A DNA stretch of 64,000 bases from Chrysomallon squamiferum (GCA_012295275.1 CM022671.1:14152956-14216955), one strand, 5' to 3'. Shown: positions 1-12,879, numbered from the stretch's first letter. The notes: generated by a model not told the origin, from the sequence alone. Made by a program: numbers and translations.

Positions 1-21
1 GAGAGAGAGAGAGAGAGAGAG
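1..21. repeat. (GA)n microsatellite at window edge
   Basis: Perfect GA dinucleotide tract that begins at or before the window edge, about 85 bases upstream of the first visible SWAP70 exon, so it lies in an intron of that gene. Confidence 0.9.
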
Positions 22-105
22 CTATAAAAATATTCTGGAATCATATTGGTGTTACTAATTATTAATATATTCATTTTTATTTATTTAACTGTTTTAAATG
101 AGCAG

Positions 106-3100
106 GGTCCTCTAGAGAAATATGGCAACTCGGTGACTAAGTGGAAGGAGAGATGGTTTGTGCTGACAGCTAATGAGTTGAAGTACTACCAGGACAAAGA
201 CAAACACGTGCAGGATGTGCGAGGCACAATCAGAATCTGTCACAACTGTAAAACGCAGGTAGGGAGATAGTGCATGATACGTAACATCCTCATTCTAATG
301 TTTTTTTAATATATTCTTTATTTTTTTAAATTCCTTTAGACTTGTGAAATAATCTATTATATTATAGAAACCTTTACTATAACCCATAGTAACTCATTTA
401 ACATTTAACTAACAGTTGTTTTTGTGACATCAAATATTTAGTAAAGTTGGTGTGTACAATTTGAGATATTTTTAACTGCATCATGATTTTTTTTTCTAAT
501 TTAATGCTAGTATATTTTTAATATTTATATTATATTAATCATAATTTTGTCAAACCCAACCCAGCAACTTTACACCTTATATAATTACACATATTATGTA
601 ATCAATTATGTTGTTTAATTTTGAAATACATAAAAAATAATTTGTCATACATATAAACACAAATATATAACTTCCTGTGTGACCTATAAATATGTCCAGT
701 ATAAATTAGCTGATCCATCACTATATTTCCTTTCAATGAACTTAACTTTGTTCTTGTTTTACAACCAGCCTATCCCTGATAAAACAGGTTCCAAGCCAAA
801 CCGCTTTGTCCTGAAAACACCAAACAGGCAGTATGAGTTGTCTGCTCCTGACTTAAGATCTAGAAATGAATGGCTTCTAGGTGACTGAACATTTTCCCTT
901 CTATGTAACTTTACTGATCAGGACTGCAGGATAATATAATAGAAAACAGAACCAGAAGGGAAAATATATGATAACTTTTTTATGGTTTTTATTTATTATT
1001 ACTTTTTATTTTAATTCTTTAATTAACTTTATTATTAAAAAGTAACTTGGTTTAAAGTTCATTAATATTAAAATAGTTTCCAGGTAGCTATATAATGTAA
1101 GTTTGAATAACCTTTTATTAAAAAAACAACTTTTATAAGTTTTATAAGTGTTAATGATTTGTTTTATGTTAGTTTTAATGATAGTTTTGTTTTCTCTAAT
1201 TTGTAGAATATTTGTTTTATTAAAAACCTTTCCTACATTGCATTTGCGTAGATCCTTTTCATTGTTATTGTTACTTAATTATTTTGTCTTCTGCATGCCT
1301 GAAGTGTGTATATTAACACATTTTTAAAATTATATTTTAAAAACATTCCAAGTTTTCCTTTTTACAGTATTATGTTCTTAGATGTTCCATAAAAAATATA
1401 TATTTGTTATTCATAATTATTTATAAAAGCATCTTCACACACACACACTCACACACACACACAACTTTTTATTATTTATTTCCTTTATTGTTCTCTTTTT
1501 ATATCACCAAAATATAAACATAAATTTGAATATAAACACAGTGTAATTTCCTCAGTTTAACCAGCTTTGTGTTGCCCTATTTCAGCTCTTCAGAAAGCAA
1601 TAAGTTTTGCTAGCACACAGGAGAGTGTTCAGAGAAGTGCCTGGTATGAGCGTAAGAAGGAAAGAGAGGTAAGGCAGAAGGACTCTGAAAAAGAGGCATA
1701 CAAACGACAGGAAGAGGAAGAGAGGTTGGCAAACCAGCAGAGACAGTTAGAGCAGGAGCAATTGGTAAAAATGTTTGCCACAAAGTTGAAATAATAATAA
1801 TAATAATAATAACAACAATGTGTTCACAAACATTATACGTATTTCATTAAGTAAGGTATTAAACTTAATACAGCATTTAAAAAACTTTAGAGTGAAATAA
1901 GACAGGTAATAGTAGAATCATGAACCATTCTAGACATTTAAAACAAATTAATTTAAAGTATTAAAGCAGTATAGGAAATAAAACATTATTAAAATATTAT
2001 ATAAAAATTGAAATGCAATCTTAATACTGATTACCCATATAATGATTCTACCATAAAATAAACATGTATTAGCATTAATATGATTAGTAAAACTGAAAAA
2101 AAAAAAAACTCCAAAATTATAAATATCACTTAAGATTTTGTTGGTAAATAGATGATCAATAAAATGAATTCAAAAACTTTTTGAAGAAACGGACATGTAA
2201 TGTGACAGTAAAAATGAGTGATAAGTTATCAGATCAGTGGATGAATGGACTATATTCAACAGCAAAGGATGTCAGGATGTTTTTTTAACTAATTAATAAG
2301 AACAGGCTGGTATGGCAGGTTTCTTGTTTCATACATTACAAAATCATGTAAATCCATAGTAACAGTTAATAATGTGTTGTTAATGTTAGTGTTAAATAAA
2401 AATTCCTTAATTTAAAAAAATCACAAAAAACCCCCAATAATTATCTTCCTTTTTGCCAGAACTGCTTTCCAAACTTAGTTTATGTCTTTCAGAGACATTT
2501 ACAAGATCAGGAACTGTTACAAAAACAGCTTCAAGAACTAGAAGCAGAAAGGAAGGTTAGATTTGTCATTTTTGGTAGATATAAACAAGTTAATGCACCT
2601 GCATGATATTTCAAGATAGGTTTTTAACCCACTATTCTTTTTTAGAAAGCATTTTCTTATTATTTCACAACTCTGCCTGTCAGCTTGCTGTCTTTGTGTT
2701 TGCTACCTCTCTTTGCTTGGCTGTTGCTTTGTGCATCCTGGAGTTATTTTCTGCTTTTACTTTATATATAATGTTTATTGCATAATTTTATATGTGATTT
2801 TATAATATTTTGTCTTTATTTTTTAAAATAATATTATAAATAATTTTAAAATAATATCTAGCAGAAAAAAAAAATGTTTATCCACTTGTCTCTTCAAATT
2901 CACATTTGACTACTAAAATATTCTTGATTTGGTGTTTTCATAAATGCTTGTTAATATTAAATGAGAATGTTTTTGCTTTTTGTCACATCTATTTTTTTAA
3001 TTAAAAAGCTTTTCTTGTTAATGTTTTTATAAAGCATATTTTTCTCTTTTTTATCAGATTTGTTGGTGAGGGATTTTGTTTCTGTTATTTTTATTAAAAT

Positions 3101-5288
3101 TACAATTATTTGTATTTATAAATATTTATTTTTTATATTATTTTTTAGCATATTTAAATTGTGTGCTCTCACCTGTATTCTAAAGCTTTTATAATAATGT
3201 TAGAAATTTGAAAGTAAAAAGAAATAAGAGAGATCATTGTTATTTTAAACTTTAATTTTAATTAAAATAAATAAATTTATATAAGCAAATATAATAACAG
3301 CAGTGCCATTAAAAATGGATTAAAATAATAGTAATCCAGCTGGAGCACCTGTTTTCCTTATTTTATACAAAAAATTTAAAATATTATGTATACATTTTTT
3401 TTTATCTAAACTGTGTATGAAATAGATGTAGACACATATTTAGACATAGATACAATTCTCAGGCTGTCTTCTTATAAATCTGAAACATTCCGGTCCCAAG
3501 CATTTCAGTTAAAGGATTCTCGACATGTCATGATAATAAAAGTGATTTCTGTATGTTAAGGCCAGGGCTGAGGTGGAAGCAAGACTGAAACAGCAGGCTG
3601 AGGAGAGAGAGGCTGAACGCCAGAGACTGAAAGAGCTTGAAGAGATTCATGCTGAAATGGAAAAATTACTTGAGACTGAGAGACAAGCTAAAAGAGATGA
3701 AGAAATTGTAAGGTAAACAAAATACATTAACAACATTACTCTTTAAACTGATGGTGTCGTGTATAACTGTGGTGGTGCAAGTTTATGTTTTATTTACATC
3801 ATACTGATATTTGAAATCTATATAATGTTAATAAACTATGGTTGATTATGAAAACAATGGCAATAAAAAAGCATACATTAGATTATTGTGTTTTCTAAAA
3901 CTTATTTTACACACATCTGTGAATGATGTGACATCATGAATGTATTAATTATAGTATATGAAGATTCATTTATAGTTATTGCTGTTAATTATTGACACTG
4001 AGTGTTCTAGGCAGTATTGCAGGTACATTTTAAATCAAGATATTCACATTACTTTGCAATCTGATTTTTAATGTTTGTAATGATTGCAAATCATATATAA
4101 TAACAATGTAATTGTTTTTAACTTTGCAGGAATCTGCAGTCTCGCATACTGGAAGAAGAATTTGAGAAGAGAGAGGAGCTAGAGAATTTGAAGAGAGAAC
4201 AAGATGAGTTGTTGGAATGGGAGAGACTTCAGCGTGAAAATATGGAGAAGGCGAGACATGATCAGGACATGCTGCTGGAGGAAACAAAGAGGAGACTCGC
4301 AGAACTGGAAAAAGAAAAAGAAGCAGCAGACAGACAACTTCAGGTTGTAAATAAAATGTATTAAAAATTATTTTTTACTAATATTGTTTTAAATAACCAT
4401 GTTCTAAATGAAATGTATTTAGAATTATTATTTTTAGTGAGGTTTTGTGAAATATTTTCTTTCATGTTCTGATTTTCTTTTTGTTATAGGAAGCTGCAAA
4501 CAAATTGAAAGATGCTGAAGATTATCGAGTTAATCTTAATGCCAAGCTGAAGGCACGAGAGATCAAAGTGCATGGTCTGGCAAGATTAGTTTCTGTGCAT
4601 AATCCAGAGCCATTTGTAACTCATAGGGGAAAAGGAGCTTTCTCTGAATCTGAATTTATCACAAGCAGTAATAATAATAATAATAAATAATAATAACAAC
4701 AATGATAACAACAGCTCTCCTGAACAGAGGACATCGCCAGAATGTGATCCACCACTGCCTGAAATTACTGTGAAGAAAAAGAGCTCTGGCAAAATTTGTA
4801 AAAAGAAAACAGCCACCACAGACCACAGCAACAAGGAAATTTTAGTTAGCCAGCCAGTCAGTACATCTAGCAGTAGTTACAGAGCCTTGCAGGCCATGAT
4901 CAGACAGTACAGCAAGGAGGAGGAGGATGAGGAAAATGATGAGGAAAATGTTTACAGTAATGATGACATTGAAGAAGCTGAAAAAATGTCTGCTGCTATT
5001 GATGATGGCGGAGCAGAGGACAGGAGGACACATCAGAGTATGGAAAGGAATGGCTTCAGTAAAGATAATCCAGGAAAGGGTTCTAAAGGCTCTGATATCA
5101 GCAGCAGGATTAATGGCAGTTCCAGTTATCTGTTTGCTAATGGAGAGAAACAGACAAACAGTTTGAGAAGTAAGGCAGCAGTGGATGATCAGAAGATTAC
5201 CACAGTCAGAGATGAAGCAGCAGCAAATTGTGTTGATGCAGATTCAGATTATGAAGAAGTCAGAAATGTTCCAATAACTGAACTGTGA
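106..5288 (+). CDS. SWAP70: SWAP70/DEF6-like PH and coiled-coil protein, 5' end outside window
   Basis: In vertebrates SWAP70 and DEF6 bind phosphoinositides through a PH domain and act on Rac and F-actin. Exons read here: 106-258, 769-880, 1586-1764, 2493-2555, 3561-3712, 4130-4343 and 4490-5288; each junction is AG/GT and phases fit throughout. The first three exons encode the PH domain (KWKERWFVL strand, EWLL near the C-terminal helix). The next exons are a Glu/Arg/Gln-rich coiled coil containing ERQAKRDEEIVR, close to the same stretch in human SWAP70. The last exon has the family-typical NPEPFVTHRGKGAFSESEF segment. An (AAT)n Asn tract at 4671-4711 then carries an extra A. The frame read so far stops at 4688-4690, while another frame stays open to the stop at 5286-5288 and encodes an acidic tail of about 200 residues. 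Whether the real protein ends at 4690 (near human SWAP70 length) or 5288 is unresolved. Upstream exons (the EF-hand-like N-terminus) lie outside. The gene predates the SWAP70/DEF6 split, so the symbol is approximate. Confidence 0.9.
1435..1463. repeat. (AC)n microsatellite in SWAP70 intron
   Basis: AC dinucleotide tract with one interruption, about 120 bases upstream of the exon beginning at 1586. Confidence 0.9.
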
Positions 5289-5595
5289 GTTGGAAAAAAA
5301 TGTTCTTAATGTTATTTTTATACGCACTGGATATCACAAGGATGAAAGTCATGACAATTTTTTTTTTTTTTTAATTTATAGTTTATCTCAATTACTGCTT
5401 GAAATATGCAGTTTGATTCAAATTATGAAGAAGTCAGAAAAGTTCCAATAACTGAACTGTGAGTTGGACATTTGTTTTTTTCTTAATCTTATTTTTATTT
5501 TATATGCACTGAATATCACAAGGATGACAGTCATGACAATGTTTTTTTTTAATTTATAATTTATCTCAAACAATTGATTTAACTGAAATATGCAG
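5236..5595 (+). repeat. Two-copy tandem duplication of the SWAP70 terminal exon end
   Basis: Copy 1 (about 5236-5411) covers the last 17 codons, the stop and the following 3' sequence. Copy 2 (about 5412-5595) repeats it at a spacing of about 174-184 bases. Both copies start after TGCAG and end in GAAATATGCAG, suggesting recombination at a short homology. Copy 2 keeps an open frame with two amino-acid changes and the same TGA stop. The TGA overlaps GTGAGT, which resembles a strong splice donor, in both copies. Confidence 0.85.
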
Positions 5596-6112
5596 CCATG
5601 ATATATATGTATATATGTGCTATTTGTTCCTAAATACGTTATTCTCATTAAATGACAGTGTATCATTCCAACTAATAGCTAGCACTGTACTGAAAAGTGG
5701 AATTTTAATCAGTCTTTCACCACAGATGTTAATATCATTTCAGGTTATGTCAGTAATAATAACAATTAAAACACATTTAAAACAATTTACTGTAATATTT
5801 CAGTTCTTTTTTATAGGGATTTATATTTGTTATCCACATATTTATAAACAGAGTTATACCACAAATATCTGTTTCTTTTTTCAAGGCTGATATGTGCAAA
5901 GTGTAGTCTTGATAATTTAATGTATCAAATTATATGCAAAACACAAATGCACTTATCTTTATAATGGGCTGAGAGCTGAAAGTGGTTACTCCAAATCACT
6001 CCATAAGAATACCACTTCATTTGTTTTATATTTAACAGGACATTTCCATAATACTTCATAAGAATCCCACTGTAGTTTTCAGAGATTTTATGGTTCTAAT
6101 CAGTTTTTATTA

Positions 6113-6159
<47 letters not shown>

Positions 6160-9100
6160 AAAATCCCACAATAAGCTATCTTACAGTGATGATTATTTCA
6201 GATATAATTGTAAATTGTTAGATTTATGCATTATTATTATTTTTCTAAATATGGTTTTACATTTTACACATTGATTAATAAAGTATTATAATCGGATTCT
6301 AATATATTGTTATTACCCTCCTTACTGTTAATATTTCTTATTGCCTTGTTAATTAAATATTTCTTAAATGTATCTTCAAATACAGAGTTATTGCATTATT
6401 TTCTTAAAATTTATTACAAAAATATGTTATAATCTGTTTTATTCATAATAACAATACAGATACATTAGGCCAGTGCTACATGAAAAGTAATGTTGATGAA
6501 TAGCATTTATATTTTATTAGTATTACCAAATTGAAAACTGTATTATAATAGCTTTATGCATTTAATATTAAAAGCCTGAAGTGCCTTTAGGCCAGTAATT
6601 TGTGCTTCCATATATCAAGATAAATAATATGTCATATGTTTTTATATATTTTGTCAGTAAATATATTTGTGTGTATTTGCTTGATCTGTTTTTTTATATG
6701 TTACAAAGTGTTATACAGGTGTTGTTTTTCATTTTCGTTTTTGCATTATATACTTTTATATATACATGTATATATTAATCTCATTTATTTAATGAATGGA
6801 GAACTGAACTATATGCATTATCCTGCTGACTGTAAAACTGTTACTGGTTTATGATGGTGAGATTAGAGAGAATGCTTATTAGAATACTGTTACTGGGGTT
6901 TTATATTTTCATATTAGTGATGAGATTATCTGGAATGGGAAATAATATGCTGGTATTGACAACCAGTAAACTACAGACTTAATGTGTTATTCATTCTTCT
7001 TTAATATTTATTTTTTTAAGAATTTTTATTTTATCGATTTACAGTTGTTTTTAACAAAAAACAAAACAAAATAAAATTAGAATTTTTTTTTTTTTAATAA
7101 AAATAACCACAATTAAATATTCAGTTTTTCATCCTGAAAATATTGTTAATTATCTTTAAAAAAATTTTTAAAATCACCACTGTTAATAATTAATTTTTGA
7201 TAATTCATCCAATTACTTTTTTTAAAAACATTATTGTATTAATGTGTTTGAAATCTACATATTCATTCATCACATTTTTTGCTTATTTATTTCTAATATA
7301 TTTTAACAAAAAATGTTTCTTTAAAAACAAAGTATCAGTGGTTTAGAATAAATACCATAGATTTTGAACACATTTGACTATTTTGTGACCACTTTTATAT
7401 TTTCATAACTAGTAACCCAGAAGAGTGACACATTATTCTATCTTTTCCAAGCAGAAATAAATGCTGTGATTTATGTCAATAATTATTTCATGCTTTCTTG
7501 TTTGAAACTTTTAGTTTCAGATTTAGATTTATTTTCATTCAGTATTAAAATATTTTCATACAAAGTTATACAGTTAAGGCTTAAGAAATTATAATTATAT
7601 GTTACTGAAATACATTCTGAAGATGGATTTAAGTAATTTACCACAACTACTATTATTATTATGATTATTTTATTGTTTTATTATTATTATTATTATACAT
7701 GGAATCATAAAATAACCACTGACTAACTTCAAGACTCAAATTCATAAAAAAATTTACTTAAGTCTAATTGTTTCCTGTAAGTAGTAACTACAGTTTATTA
7801 ATTGAGCTTTGAAAGTGCCCTTTGAGTTTGCCACTTTCTAAATCATTGGTTTAACTATATTTTATGAATATGGCAACATACATCTAAAAATATTGGGTTC
7901 AAGGTATTCAATAATAAAGCTAAAACTTGTAGGTTTAATTATTATTATTATTTATAAATTTATTTCAATTTATTTTTATTGATGTTGTCCTTCAACAATT
8001 TTGTCAGATGGATTTGATTAATATTAATTTTTATTTCCTATTTTTATTGATTTATTGGTTTATTTTTTGTTTGTTTGTTTGATCATTTTCTAACAATTTG
8101 TACATCAGGTTAACTGGGAAATTTAAATTATTGTTTTGGAGATTAATATTCATCTTTAATTACTTGCATGCAATAAATATATTGTATATGATTTTTTTGA
8201 TTTTGTCTTTTGTGTTTTTTATATTATTTTTTTTTTTTTTTTTGAATATTTAAAATGATGTTATTTTTGTCACTTTATTTGTGTGTGTGTATGTGTGTGT
8301 ATATATGTAATTATTCTATTTTAATAGTTGTTATACTTATTACATAGGAAGTAACTTATTTGAACTCTGATCATGAGACAGAAGTATTTATATCAACATC
8401 TTGGATATGGCTTGTTAACAAGAAAATAGTATATTTTCTTTGGGTTTACAAATGGCTTCAATTTTTGTTTCTGGTTCATTCAGTTTTTGTTTTGGGTTGT
8501 TTTTTCTCACATCTTCCAGTTTTGCATTTTTTCAATTAAAATGTTTTTTTTTTTTAAATTAAATTAAATTAAATAAAAAAATAAAAAAAAAATTCAGTTT
8601 TTAATAAATAAATAAAAACAAACAGCTTTATCTACAAAGGGTTGCGATATGTCCAAATGAAAACATCTGAATAAATAACAGAAAAAAAGAAAAAAGAATG
8701 ACATTCAAGAAATTTAGTACTGATTTCATAACAACATCAGTGTAACATTATGTGCAATTTTAAACAACTGTGTAGCAGAGTATCATGTATTTATAATAAT
8801 ATGGAATATTCTTTGCATTAAAAAATAATGTAAGTGCAATTAAAAATTTATATACGTATAAATGTATATAGCACCCCAACAAAAAAGAAAACAAAAAATC
8901 CAAACTGAAATCCATTCTAATCCACTAAATGAAGTCATGTGTTTGAAATAAGTGATTTGACAACAGCAATAATGGGCATTTGAGTTCAAAAACCTACAAG
9001 CATGATTGTACCAGTAAACTGCCGTTGAAATTTAGGACCATAATATTATTTTTATAGTGTTAAACATGCATTAATTGAATATGTTCGTTACATTATGTTA

Positions 9101-10945
9101 TATCTTTTCTGGAAATAAAACATTTATGAGAGTTTACTGGACATCAAATTCTCTGTTTTGAAAAAAATCTTTGGATGCCTCCGGTCCCCAAATCAGTGTT
9201 GTACCATCTTGCAAAATTTCTCTAAGCGGCCCTGTTAATCAATGTCACTAATGTAAAAGCAGTGAGTAGTGAACTATTCAAGAAATCAACAAGAATAGAA
9301 CATTTGAAATATTGTACAAATTCAATGAAATACGTAAGTCGTTATATAAATCGAAACAATGCAAATCAGTCAAAGGAACACAAACTGTTCTGGTAACAGA
9401 CCAGTATAGGCCTTTGTTTTCAAATCCTGCGTAAAGAAGGGGTTCAGAATGGGCGCTTTCAATGTTTTCAACATCCTGTCTTGAAATCATGTATGTGTGT
9501 TTGTGCGTGTGTGTATGTGTGGAAAAGAGGCAACCATGAATGTATACGTACGTGCTACAGGAAGCACATAAAACGTACTGAACATCCTATTTTTAAAACG
9601 TTGTGTGTGTGTGTGTGTGTCAGAGAGAGTAATAATTATATACATACATACATACACACATACGTAATGACGTGTTCGAACAAGAAGTTTTACACATACA
9701 CTTGTAACATTTGGACGCACAAAAAACGGAGGGGGGAAGAAATGCGCAAAAGAATAAAATTAAAAAACATATGCAGGTGTTTGCGAAACGCACATACACA
9801 CGCAGAGACAAACAAACGGATATACACCAAAACATGTTTTGTTGAAGAAAAAAAAAATAATCATAATAAATTAAAACTAAACTTGAAACTTTTAAATATT
9901 ATTAGAATGCCAATAAACAGGTGCCAAGAGAACCAACATCAATATGGCCGTTATCCACGAAATGGACAAAGCGACTTAAAAAGAACAATATCTGATTGCT
10001 TTGTAAAATAAAGTGGTTCTTTTAAGAAATTGCAGATAAAAAAAAAACAGATTTGGTTTTAAGCAATAAGTTTAGGCAAAATAAAAAATTAAATTAAAAA
10101 AAAAAATGTGTTCCTTAAAGGTCAGTAATGCACTGCTGTGAGATCTGTCTACATGATCTAACGTTAGAACAGTTCGATAATTATTCGTTTTTGGTGTATA
10201 ATAGAGTATAAACATTCAAAAGTTCATATATACACATACATAAACAAAGACATGCACTCAAAAATAAAATTACAGGCAGATATGAGTGAAAAGCAATTCT
10301 CACACATCGGCCAGTTTTTATGTAAGTCTGTCTTAATAACAGAGTTAACGTCTTTGAAGATTCAACAGCATAGTGACTAACCCACAAGGCTAACGTCTGA
10401 TACGTCTGAACTAATGAGTAATATTTGAACTAATGGACTGATTGACAAATTTCATTTCTTTGTTAACTATTAATACAAAAAATAGGCACTAAATGTTTTA
10501 GCTAATCTTTTCCATTCTCAAACTTTCTAAACTGAGTTTTGTATGCTAAAGAACTACTTTTTGAATTTGCATATAAAATATTTTAAAAATTCGTAAACTG
10601 AAAATTACTGCGCGCAGATGTTTATGGAGGTTATTTGTGAACGTCAGACAAAAATCGTGTAATCATGAATAATAATTTTTTTTTATTTTGGGTATAAACA
10701 GTGCACATTTTTTTGTGTGAATTATATGTACAATTTATATATAATATACAAACAGTACTTTTCATATAATTAATTTATTTTTTAATTTAATTATTTATTT
10801 ATTTTAGTTTATTATTATTTATTTATTTATTTTAATTTATTATTATTTATTTTATACATACAGTAAAAATTAATAAACCTTTACTATTTGCTTTATAAAT
10901 AATTATGAATGTTGTTTTTTTAATATGAAATGGCATTGGAATAGA
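5596..10945. other. AT-rich 3' flank of SWAP70, no supported gene
   Basis: Very AT-rich sequence with a (TTA)n tract at 6118-6157, poly-A/T runs and short TTA tracts. An AATAAA near 6279 could serve as a SWAP70 polyadenylation signal. The CA/TG- and ATAC-rich stretch at 9490-9850 gives long but low-complexity open frames on both strands. A minus-strand frame at 9278-9490 has a less biased composition but resembles nothing I know and shows no clear splice context. Confidence 0.6.
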
Positions 10946-11075
10946 AACATACTTTTGTCTTTCATTGACATCTTTATCTGAATTCCATTATACATTTTAA
11001 GCTGTAACATACTTTTGTCTCTCATTGACATCTTTATCTGAACTCCATTATACATTTTAAGCTGTAACATATTTT
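10946..11075. repeat. 60-bp tandem duplication
   Basis: Two adjacent near-identical 60-base units (10946-11005 and 11006-11065) plus the start of a third. The period is a multiple of three, and the minus strand stays open across both units. They lie just beyond the stop codon of the minus-strand ORF at 11207-11809 and are separated from it by stops. Confidence 0.85.
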
Positions 11076-11206
11076 GTAATAAAATGTACCATTCAGTAAC
11101 ACTAAACGTTTTTTCCTTCACAGTAAATAAATAAATATATTTGTAAAAATTATATTCGTGTTAATCTCTTTCTACTGTATCTAAACCTTGATAATTACAT
11201 CCATAT

Positions 11207-11809
11207 TCAATCTATCCTTAACACGTTTTGCATATGCTGTTTTTTTTCTAGTGTTGCCCCATCAAGCATCAGTGCTCTTTTTAGTATCTTCCGTCCAAGT
11301 AAAACGCTATTTTGAGATACACTTATTTCATCTGAACTTCTAAGTAACCGTTGAGCGTAGGAGACACCTTCAATGATGCTGTCAGATGCTATATCTGATG
11401 CAATTTTATTAATCATATCCATAACATAATCATCATCCAGTTTCTCTCTGTGCATAACACTCCAGCCCAGGTTAGCTGCCTTTTGCAGACGCTGTTGTTT
11501 CTTTTCCGGTGTGACGTTGTCAAATACGAGTGATCTTTTTAATTTCTTCTGATCAAGCAGATTTCCATTTATTGGTTCTTCAAAGATTTTCTCCAAAGGT
11601 GTTTTCTGAAGCATCTTGGTGAATTTGTTTCTGTATAGTTCTTCTACAGTTTCCTCATTCTTCTGATATTTTCTATTGTGTTCAATATGCTCGTCTGACA
11701 ATTCGATCATAATTTGATTGTCGTCACTGCTAATATTTGCATTAGTACAATTCATGTTTGTTCTAATGGCTTCAACAGAATTGTATCTTTTCACAGTTTT
11801 AAATTTCAT
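11207..11809 (-). CDS. Hypothetical protein with internal repeats, unrecognised
   Basis: An uninterrupted 200-codon frame with an ATG at 11807-11809, rich in Lys, Asp, Glu and Ser and without a signal peptide or membrane segment. I do not recognise the family. It contains a repeated module: LKRSLVFDNVTPEKKQQ in the middle, and LKRALMLDGATLEKKQH near the C-terminus, 11 residues before the stop. The first module continues with LGWSVMHREKLDDDYV. A diverged copy of that second half is found upstream in the same frame (see 11810-11990). The local base composition is less AT-rich than the surroundings, which supports past or present coding. It may be a single-exon gene, the last exon of a longer gene, or a pseudogene; the upstream in-frame stop argues that at least part has decayed. 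Confidence 0.5.
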   Translation of the reverse strand: MKFKTVKRYNSVEAIRTNMNCTNANISSDDNQIMIELSDEHIEHNRKYQKNEETVEELYRNKFTKMLQKTPLEKIFEEPINGNLLDQKKLKRSLVFDNVTPEKKQQRLQKAANLGWSVMHREKLDDDYVMDMINKIASDIASDSIIEGVSYAQRLLRSSDEISVSQNSVLLGRKILKRALMLDGATLEKKQHMQNVLRID

Positions 11810-11990
11810 CAGATTCTCAGAGTGCCTTTGTGACTTGTAAATGCACGAAAGGGCTTAAGGAATTCTATCAAATGCTCTTTCAAATGCAGTTTTATAAATC
11901 ACATCATCATAATCCAACTTCTCTCCATAAATACGCCCAACCCAGTTTATATGCAGACGTAGTTTTTTGACTGACCGTATCAGATACACG
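11810..11990 (-). pseudogene. Decayed upstream unit of the same repeat protein
   Basis: On the minus strand, in the same frame as the 11207-11809 ORF, the translation includes INWVGRIYGEKLDYDDV, which aligns with LGWSVMHREKLDDDYV of the intact module. A single in-frame TAA at 11855-11857 separates it from the downstream ORF; otherwise the frame stays open between them. This reads as an older repeat unit of one longer protein that has acquired a stop. Confidence 0.5.
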
Positions 11991-12000
11991 ATGTAACAAT

Positions 12001-12265
12001 GTAAAGTAAATTACGAATGACGTATGCAAATTACGTTTTATGCGGAAGTGATGTGACAGTTTTAAATTAAAATTTTAAATTATTATTTTTTTTTTTATTC
12101 TTTCACACGTTAAATGCACGTCAAATATATAATAAATAAATAATATTAAAATAAAATAAAAATAAAATAAACGTTCAGGAATGTTTAATTTCGTGACCTG
12201 TATTTTAAAAAAAATTCAACTCTCATATCATTGTATTACGTCATTTTATGTCATTTTGAATTTAT
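12001..12265. promoter_or_regulatory. Possible promoter with CRE-like and octamer-like motifs
   Basis: Upstream of the minus-strand hypothetical ORF lie TGACGTATGCAAAT (a CRE-like core joined to an octamer-like ATGCAAAT) near 12015-12028 and TTACGTCA near 12236-12243. These are short motifs; the assignment is a guess from position. Confidence 0.2.
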
Positions 12266-12360
12266 CGAAATATTTTATGTATGAATTCAGCCATTTAAAT
12301 ACGAATACACCAATATGCTCATATTTCATAGTGACAGGGGAGGGAGAGGGAGAGGCATAA

Positions 12361-12415
12361 GATTAGATTCAGAGGTAGGTTTAGGGTTAGAGTTAGGGTT
12401 AGGGTAAGAGTTTCG
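12361..12415. repeat. Short degenerate telomere-like (TTAGGG)n stretch
   Basis: Several TTAGGG and variant hexamers (GTTTAGGG, TTAGAG, TTAGGGTTAGGG, TAAGAG) in about 50 bases. Too short and degenerate to be a telomere; possibly an interstitial telomeric repeat. Confidence 0.6.
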
Positions 12416-12467
12416 ATGAAGGGCAAGGTTAGCCTGAGGATTACTGCTAGAGATATGGAATTGGGTT

Positions 12468-12470
<3 letters not shown>

Positions 12471-12548
<78 letters not shown>
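12471..12548. repeat. (GA)39 microsatellite
   Basis: Perfect AG dinucleotide repeat of 78 bases. Confidence 0.97.
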
Positions 12549-12550
<2 letters not shown>

Positions 12551-12839
12551 ATACATGATGCTTAGCACGGTAGATAGCAGCATTTCTTCCTTCTTTCCAA
12601 TGCTCAACTTGTTTTTGTTTTGACCTGAATTTTTTAAAACCATTTTTATTTTTTTAATTTTTTTTTATTACTGAAAAAAATGCTGACCATTATCAGCAAT
12701 ATCTTTTTTTCTAATATATACATACATAAACACACATAAACATATATAGATTATATAGAAACTTTTTAAAAACTATTAATTTATTTTTAATTTATTTGTA
12801 TTGTTACTGTTGCTATTGTCCTTATCATAATCATCATTA

Positions 12840-12879
12840 TATTATCATCATCATCGTCACATCATCATCATCATCATTA

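Noticed and set aside
9481-10011. Plus-strand open frame of 176 codons
   Set aside because: Most of it is translated TG/AC/ATAC repeat (Cys-Val and Tyr-Ile-His-Thr runs).
12361-12415. True telomere
   Set aside because: Only a few degenerate hexamers, with ordinary sequence on both sides.
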